Assembly: GCF_946481155.1 (NCBI RefSeq)
Contig: NZ_CAMLMK010000024.1
Coordinates: 1 to 29,700, forward strand
Length of the DNA stretch: 29,700 bases
Origin: an uncultured Flavobacterium sp.
GTDB taxonomy: Bacteria; Bacteroidota; Bacteroidia; Flavobacteriales; Flavobacteriaceae
Direction: 5' to 3'
The notes under the pieces were generated by a model. That model saw nothing but the letters and a program-made list of their open reading frames with translations, ran no database searches and was not told the origin of the DNA. Of this stretch, positions 24,414 to 29,700 are shown one piece after another. Position 1 is the stretch's first letter, and every line of letters starts with the position of its first letter. Both the position numbers and the translations under genes were made by a program.

Positions 24414-27400
24414 CTATTCTATTTCGGGAACCTTTTGAGAGTCTTTTTTCGGTTCCTCGGCACTTTTTTTCTTCCTGTCCTGGATAAAATTAATAAAATC
24501 CGGTGATAAATCCGAATCCGGAATCTGATCTATCGGATTATTATTTGTGCTCTCGCCGTCTTTTTTGGAAAATACTTTTCGCCAAAGCTCCTTAACATTA
24601 TCAAAATCAACCTGATAAGAGAAACCAACGCCTTGTGTATAGCCGATTCCTTCTCCAATATAATTGATGTCATTTTCTCTGTTGAATACCCTTGCTTTCA
24701 GACTTCCTTCTCTGTTCAGCAGCATTTGCAGCTCAACATTACCAACAATGGATGATTGCTCTGCGCCTCCTACCGGAACCCCAAGTTTTCCATTAATGGT
24801 TAACCTGTCGTTAATTTGGGTGGACATACTAACACCTACCGTATTTTGTGTTTGCAATAAAGGATCACGGTCACTCTGTGAATATGTTACATTGACTTTA
24901 AACTTATCATCATCACCGGTAAATACATCCGTAAACAAACTGCTCGCACGCTCGAATAATGTTCCGGTTACTGTATTTGAAGCATTTTCAGGTGATAAGA
25001 AACCTCCTCCCGATAACAAAGCAAGCGCTTGTGTCTGACGGGTATCTTTATCACTCAGCTTATAATCGATTTCTGATTTTAGAACGGAGCTCACCGTTGG
25101 GAATTCGATTCTGAAGTCCGGCTGCGGATTACTTAAATTACCGTCAATAGTGATTACCACTTCCGTTGGAACTTTTCGGTTAAACGATGGATTATCAAGG
25201 ATAACTGCCGGATTTGCTTCTGTTTTATATACTGCTTCAAGATTTAATGCAGCATTCATCGGCTCTCCATACCAACTTATTGTACTATATTCTTTTACGA
25301 TAAATTTCTTGTCAATCAAGCCACCATATTTGAAGTTATATACCCCCTGGTACACCTGATAATCGCCCCACATATTAAATTTCCCAAGCGTATTGATCTC
25401 CATATTTATGGTTCCTTCCCCACGTCCTTTCATACTATGACCGGTATTTCGATCAAGAATAATTTCGATTTCGGCATCCTGTGTGATATTAAAATCGAAA
25501 TCAAGTTCAAGGCCTTTGTATTTATTTTCAACTGAAACAATTCCCTTTTCTTTATCGAGTTTCTCTTTTTCACTTATGAAATGGATATAAGAATTATTTC
25601 CCAAACCTTGAGAATCATTAACCGGGATTTTAATGGACGTTCCCTTGTTGGATTTTGCTTCCATAGTAACCACAAGGGCATTAGTTGGTCCTTTAATACT
25701 GGCTTCTCCATCAATGAATGCAACGCCGTAATAAGCTGCATCATCGCTGTCTTTTGTATCCAGAGCCAACAAATTATTTGATTTTATTTCCAGATCAAGT
25801 TCCCAGTCCTTCAATTTATCATGACGGACGCTTCCGTGCAGTACGCCTGAAGTTTTGTATTTTGTATCTGTGATTTTAATCTGCCTGAACAGGAACTGGT
25901 GCTCCGTGATGTCCACGATGGCATTTTTCTCCAGCTCATAGTCAATGCCCAGATAAGGCACTTTCATACCCGCCTCTTCAAGATACAATATACCATCAAT
26001 CTCCGGATTATCAACCGTTCCAACGATTGCGGCTTTTCCGGTTCCAAATCCACGTACGTTAGTAAAAATTGAACCTAACAAAGGTCCGAATGCGCCGATA
26101 TTAAACCTTGAGAACCCCGTTTCAAGTGATAAAAGACTTTGTTTGTTAACTATTTCCACATTTCCGTTAAGGTAGAAACTCTCTGCATCACCATCTTTTA
26201 TGTTGGAATAAACATTGAATTTCCTAAAAGAATTATCGCCCGTTACCTGCAAATCCAGATTTCCTAATTTATACCCGTTGATCTGAAGCGTGTCAACCGT
26301 TAGCGAAGACATAGGCAGATAAACCGCATCGTTCTGCTTGACGCTGACTTTCCCGTTCAGGTTACCTCCGAACGTCATGTTGGTGAGCGATGGCGTGACC
26401 TTGGCTAAATCGACATTATCAAATACGAGCTGGATGTCTTTATGGTTCTTACCTTGCAAAGTACCGGACAATTCCATTTTCTGGTCATTGTGCGACAAGG
26501 CTATTTTCTCGATTGAAAAATCAGTCAGTTTTTTATTGAAGACAACTTTATTGTCCTTATCATCATTCTCATTCAGGTACCACAGGTAATTTTTGAAATT
26601 CACTTCGGATTTTTTCAGACCTACAACTGATTTATTGTCTTCATCAATAGTATGGTATAAATTCAGGTTAAAGAAATCCTGGCCTTTGTCGCCGCCTTTA
26701 AACTCGGAACGCACGAACAATGTATCGTTCATGGTCACGTTGATCAGGCTGAAATCGGAAACCTTATAATTCTTGGTCTTAATACTGTCTAATTCAATAA
26801 ACGCGTTGTATAAAGGGTTTTTATTGTCGATGTCGATTCGGATATTGTCAAACTTATTTTGATAAGCCAAAACATTCGGTGAAGAGAAATTCATCTTGAA
26901 ATTACCTTCATCTGCATTAATTTTCCCTTTTAAAACGGTATTTTCCGCAAGGACAATATTCGGATTAAAAATTTCAATGATTTTATTGTAAATCACAAAA
27001 TCGAAATCCATGAATTGTCCCGGTTGGATTTTATTCGGAGAATAATTGGCATATAAACTACCCAACGCATTTTCCACCAGTTTCTGAACCTGATTGATTT
27101 TAAACTTCCCGACAACTTTCCCTTCAATGATATCCGGTGAATTGATGGTAATCGTTCTCACGCGATCAGCGTCAAATGTGGATGTTATCTCAAAATCATC
27201 AAAGTAATAGCTGTCTTTGGTATTCTGATAAGAAGCATTTGCAATCTGAAGTTTCCCGTCAATGTCATCAAGCGTGTTCCCTTTTGCTTTGAATACCAGA
27301 TTTCCCTTGAAAATAGCTATGGAATCCTTCTTTTGGAAATTCAGCAAATGCAGATCGGCATAATCTATATTGGCCTGGAATTCGTAATTCTTGACCTGCG

Positions 27401-28841
27401 AACTCATATCAAGAAGTCCGTTGAAATCCATCTTCAGATTCGGGTCATTACTATTGAAATATCCTTTAAAATAAGGCATTTTCATAGTTCCATCGACAGT
27501 TATGTCCTGATAAGTATAACCGTTATATCGGAATTGATGTATTTCACCTTTCACGGAAGTGTTTAAATATTTTTTATTGAAACCTTTCCCGTCTACAACC
27601 AAATCCACTGTAGCTCGCTGAATATCTTTCTGATCAAGCAAGGCACCTAAATCAAAATTATGCAGAGAGATATTTCCTTTATAGGACGCATTATTAATAT
27701 TGTTGATGTTGGTCATGGCTAATTTGGACTCCAGCTCACCTAATTCCGACATTAGATAAATATCGGCATCGATGGTACTTTTTGTCAATTTCACGAAACC
27801 TACGATATCCACCTTTCCGAGTTCATCTAAGGTTTGAGGAAGTTTTTTTCCTAAAATATTTGGCAGAATAGCTTTTAGTCGTTTATAATCAGAAGTAACC
27901 CTGTCGAAATTTCCGCTCATATAGAACTCTGATTTCTTAAATAGATTTTTGAAGTTTACTTTACCAATAATTTCCGACTGATTTCTGTCCACTATTTTCA
28001 AATCATTCAGAATAAAATCATTCATCGTTCCGGTAGCATGCGTCTGCACGAAGAAACGTTGGTTTTTACCGAACTCATTATAGAAAAAATTCAGTTCGTT
28101 TGAAGAAACCGAGCCTTTATCAACTTTTACGTCAAATACAACCTTGTTATTAAAATCGATAAAATCGCCAGGTTTGTATTTCATGGCCACATCGCCAATT
28201 ATAGAGGATTCGTCTGTTTTCAAATCCATCTTTTTCAGCACGATCGTTTTTTTGGTATAAGTAAAATCGGCAGCCAGATTTTCTACAAATAAGCCGCGAT
28301 GGTCTTTTAAGGAAAGCTTATTGATCAGGGACGTAACTTCAGGACCTTTTATGAAAAAATCTTCAAGTTCTCCATTGATTCTTGTAAAATTAATCGGTTT
28401 AGGGTTCTTAAGATTCTCGTCAATTAACTGAAAACGGCTGTTCGTCACATACAATTCGTCCGCTTTTAAACGGAATTTACCAGATCCTTTTTTTCCGTCA
28501 TCGAAATGGGCCACAAACACATCCAGGCTTGTTTTTTTCTCGCCTTTGTATTTTTTCAGCTTAAAATTCAGTCCATCCATTCTGGCTATGCCAAAAAACA
28601 GATGTGAATCGCCTAATTCTTTAAAACTTAGGATATTGGTTTGAAGACGATTTACATAAAAAAGGGTGTCTTTGTGGTGATCGGAAACCAAAACATTCTT
28701 CAATTTCACACTTCCGAAAACAGAAACGGCTACTTTTTCGATTTTAATATCGGTACCGTACTTTTTATTTAATTTGTCCGTAGCAATTTCGGCCAGCTCG
28801 GTTTGCACAACAGGCAATGAAAGTGCGATACCAAGTAGCAA
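24414..28841 (-). CDS. tamB: TamB-like translocation and assembly module / AsmA-type inter-membrane protein
   Basis: This is a protein of about 1475 residues with a single N-terminal hydrophobic helix and a very long run of alternating strand-like segments forming the periplasmic beta-groove of the AsmA/TamB group. The C-terminal TamB (DUF490) domain is at about residues 1080-1430, with LNLEAVYKTEANPAV and VPTEVVITIDGNLSNPQPDF. TamB-type proteins span the periplasm and help phospholipid transfer or outer-membrane protein assembly. The given start is TTG at 28841, but the frame stays open to 28901 and the added residues (KKFKKITIRVILGLILL) complete the basic-then-hydrophobic anchor, so the true N-terminus is probably longer although it holds no ATG, GTG or TTG. 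It is divergent from tsaD. Confidence 0.88.
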   Translation of the reverse strand: MLLGIALSLPVVQTELAEIATDKLNKKYGTDIKIEKVAVSVFGSVKLKNVLVSDHHKDTLFYVNRLQTNILSFKELGDSHLFFGIARMDGLNFKLKKYKGEKKTSLDVFVAHFDDGKKGSGKFRLKADELYVTNSRFQLIDENLKNPKPINFTRINGELEDFFIKGPEVTSLINKLSLKDHRGLFVENLAADFTYTKKTIVLKKMDLKTDESSIIGDVAMKYKPGDFIDFNNKVVFDVKVDKGSVSSNELNFFYNEFGKNQRFFVQTHATGTMNDFILNDLKIVDRNQSEIIGKVNFKNLFKKSEFYMSGNFDRVTSDYKRLKAILPNILGKKLPQTLDELGKVDIVGFVKLTKSTIDADIYLMSELGELESKLAMTNINNINNASYKGNISLHNFDLGALLDQKDIQRATVDLVVDGKGFNKKYLNTSVKGEIHQFRYNGYTYQDITVDGTMKMPYFKGYFNSNDPNLKMDFNGLLDMSSQVKNYEFQANIDYADLHLLNFQKKDSIAIFKGNLVFKAKGNTLDDIDGKLQIANASYQNTKDSYYFDDFEITSTFDADRVRTITINSPDIIEGKVVGKFKINQVQKLVENALGSLYANYSPNKIQPGQFMDFDFVIYNKIIEIFNPNIVLAENTVLKGKINADEGNFKMNFSSPNVLAYQNKFDNIRIDIDNKNPLYNAFIELDSIKTKNYKVSDFSLINVTMNDTLFVRSEFKGGDKGQDFFNLNLYHTIDEDNKSVVGLKKSEVNFKNYLWYLNENDDKDNKVVFNKKLTDFSIEKIALSHNDQKMELSGTLQGKNHKDIQLVFDNVDLAKVTPSLTNMTFGGNLNGKVSVKQNDAVYLPMSSLTVDTLQINGYKLGNLDLQVTGDNSFRKFNVYSNIKDGDAESFYLNGNVEIVNKQSLLSLETGFSRFNIGAFGPLLGSIFTNVRGFGTGKAAIVGTVDNPEIDGILYLEEAGMKVPYLGIDYELEKNAIVDITEHQFLFRQIKITDTKYKTSGVLHGSVRHDKLKDWELDLEIKSNNLLALDTKDSDDAAYYGVAFIDGEASIKGPTNALVVTMEAKSNKGTSIKIPVNDSQGLGNNSYIHFISEKEKLDKEKGIVSVENKYKGLELDFDFNITQDAEIEIILDRNTGHSMKGRGEGTINMEINTLGKFNMWGDYQVYQGVYNFKYGGLIDKKFIVKEYSTISWYGEPMNAALNLEAVYKTEANPAVILDNPSFNRKVPTEVVITIDGNLSNPQPDFRIEFPTVSSVLKSEIDYKLSDKDTRQTQALALLSGGGFLSPENASNTVTGTLFERASSLFTDVFTGDDDKFKVNVTYSQSDRDPLLQTQNTVGVSMSTQINDRLTINGKLGVPVGGAEQSSIVGNVELQMLLNREGSLKARVFNRENDINYIGEGIGYTQGVGFSYQVDFDNVKELWRKVFSKKDGESTNNNPIDQIPDSDLSPDFINFIQDRKKKSAEEPKKDSQKVPEIE

Positions 28842-28876
28842 TAATAATAGGATTAGCCCTAAAATTACCCGAATTG

Positions 28877-28963
28877 TTATTTTTTTAAATTTTTTGATAC
28901 CCTAATTTGTTTTAAATTTGTCGAACCGACTTGTAAATTTAAGCTTTTAACGGAAAATGACAT
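28877..28963 (-). other. 28-codon ATG frame overlapping the tamB start, possible leader or frameshifted tamB N-terminus
   Basis: ATG at 28963 opens 28 codons ending in RVSKNLKK and a TAA at 28877. It overlaps the extended tamB frame, which lies at -1. The overlap contains TTTAAAAAAATAA, which holds the slip-type heptamers T-TTA-AAA and A-AAA-AAA directly before the stop. A -1 shift there would join this ATG to ITIRVILGL of tamB. A homopolymer sequencing error or a chance short frame are equally possible. Confidence 0.3.
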
Positions 28964-28991
28964 GCATTTTCCCCCTTAAGTATTGATATTT

Positions 28992-28999
28992 CAAAGATA
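28992..28999 (-). promoter_or_regulatory. Putative -7 box for tamB
   Basis: On the minus strand TATCTTTG matches TANNTTTG exactly. A TTTG lies 24 bases further upstream (29027-29024), slightly more than the usual -33 spacing. Transcription would begin near 28985, just ahead of the ATG at 28963. Confidence 0.42.
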
Positions 29000-29042
29000 A
29001 TACAGTCGCCAGAATTATTAACACAAATTTCGTGCCTTTTTT

Positions 29043-29700
29043 ATGACAAAACCACCAATTTATATACTTGCTATTGAAAGTTCTTGTGATGATACCGCTG
29101 CAGCCGTACTTAAAAACGATAAAGTTTTATCGAATATTGTTGCAAGACAGGCAATTCACGAGGAATATGGAGGTGTTGTCCCGGAATTAGCTTCGCGTGC
29201 CCATCAGCAAAATATTGTTCCGGTAATTGATGTCGCCCTGAAAAAAGCTAACATTGACAAATCGCAGCTTTCCGGAATCGCTTTTACACAAGGCCCCGGG
29301 TTGATGGGTTCACTTTTAGTAGGCAGTTCGTTTGCAAAATCGATGGCAATGGCTTTGAATATTCCTTTAATGGCGGTCCATCATATGCATGCTCATGTAC
29401 TAGCCCATTTTATCGACGAGGAAGGTTTCGACAAACCGGAATTTCCTTTTTTGGCGATGACGATTTCAGGTGGACATACTCAAATCATTAAAGTAAAAAG
29501 CTTTTTCGAAATGGAAATCATTGGTGAAACTACGGATGATGCCGTTGGTGAAGCCTTCGATAAAAGCGCAAAAATATTAGGTCTTCCCTATCCCGGCGGA
29601 CCGTTAATTGACAAATATGCTCAACTGGGAAATCCAAAAGCATTTCAGTTTACCAAACCAAAAGTGGATGGATTGAATTTCAGCTTTAGCGGACTGAAAA
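29043..29700 (+). CDS. tsaD: tRNA N6-threonylcarbamoyladenosine transferase subunit TsaD, 3' partial
   Basis: TsaD transfers the threonylcarbamoyl group from TC-AMP to A37 of tRNAs that read ANN codons, together with TsaB and TsaE. From ATG 29043 the frame stays open to the window edge (219 complete codons). The N-terminus MTKPPIYILAIESSCDDTAAAV, GGVVPELASRAH, GPGLMGSLLVG, the metal-binding histidines H114 and H118 in VHHMHAHVL, and SGGHTQIIK followed by GEAFDKSAKILGL are diagnostic. The ATG directly follows a T-run. The gene is divergent from tamB, sharing about 80-140 bases of upstream DNA depending on the tamB start. About the last third of the protein is missing. Confidence 0.97.
   Translation, partial: MTKPPIYILAIESSCDDTAAAVLKNDKVLSNIVARQAIHEEYGGVVPELASRAHQQNIVPVIDVALKKANIDKSQLSGIAFTQGPGLMGSLLVGSSFAKSMAMALNIPLMAVHHMHAHVLAHFIDEEGFDKPEFPFLAMTISGGHTQIIKVKSFFEMEIIGETTDDAVGEAFDKSAKILGLPYPGGPLIDKYAQLGNPKAFQFTKPKVDGLNFSFSGLK

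Overview
The window looks like chromosomal DNA of a Bacteroidetes bacterium, most likely Flavobacterium or a close relative. The evidence is a low-GC, A/T-rich sequence, a type IX secretion C-terminal sorting domain, lipoproteins with acidic residues after the lipobox cysteine, TANNTTTG-type -7 boxes, and a mostly housekeeping gene set typical of that group. I see no rRNA, tRNA, CRISPR array, insertion sequence, phage or integrative element. No gap between genes exceeds 300 bases.

Left part (1-7300): the 3' part of a mutS2-like gene and a DCC thiol-oxidoreductase gene run rightward to a terminator. A T9SS-exported protein and chorismate synthase (aroC) lie on the minus strand. Two rightward envelope genes follow (a surface lipoprotein and a small outer-membrane barrel), and then bshA (bacillithiol synthesis) on the minus strand. 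Strong hairpin terminators separate these units.

Central part (7300-20850): a leftward run encodes a small uncharacterised protein, a GH3 glucosaminidase/serine hydrolase fusion, and a DUF1801 protein. A secreted tail-fibre-like protein lies alone. A leftward five-gene run then encodes two tandem paralogous N-acetylmuramoyl-L-alanine amidases, an MCE/MlaD lipid-transport protein, and a membrane Fe-S protein plus a CCG-domain Fe-S protein. That last pair looks like a split FadF/EtfD-type quinone reductase. Divergently, lptD is followed by ridA.

Right part (20820-29700): mgsA overlaps ridA tail to tail and follows a GlcNAc-kinase-like gene, so the two are probably co-transcribed. gap and pfkA are separated by a 15-unit heptanucleotide repeat. 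A large tamB-like gene and the divergent 5' part of tsaD end the window.

Together the genes serve two themes. One is envelope biogenesis and turnover: peptidoglycan amidases, GH3 recycling, LptD, MlaD, TamB and GlcNAc phosphorylation. The other is central carbon metabolism with reactive-by-product handling: PfkA, GAPDH, MgsA, RidA and bacillithiol. I see no clearly novel multi-gene system. The best leads are the start-codon anomaly of tamB (with a possible -1 slip site), the lack of ATG starts in the three envelope transport genes, the heptad array touching the pfkA stop codon, the split Fe-S oxidoreductase next to mlaD, and a cysteine-free LptD.
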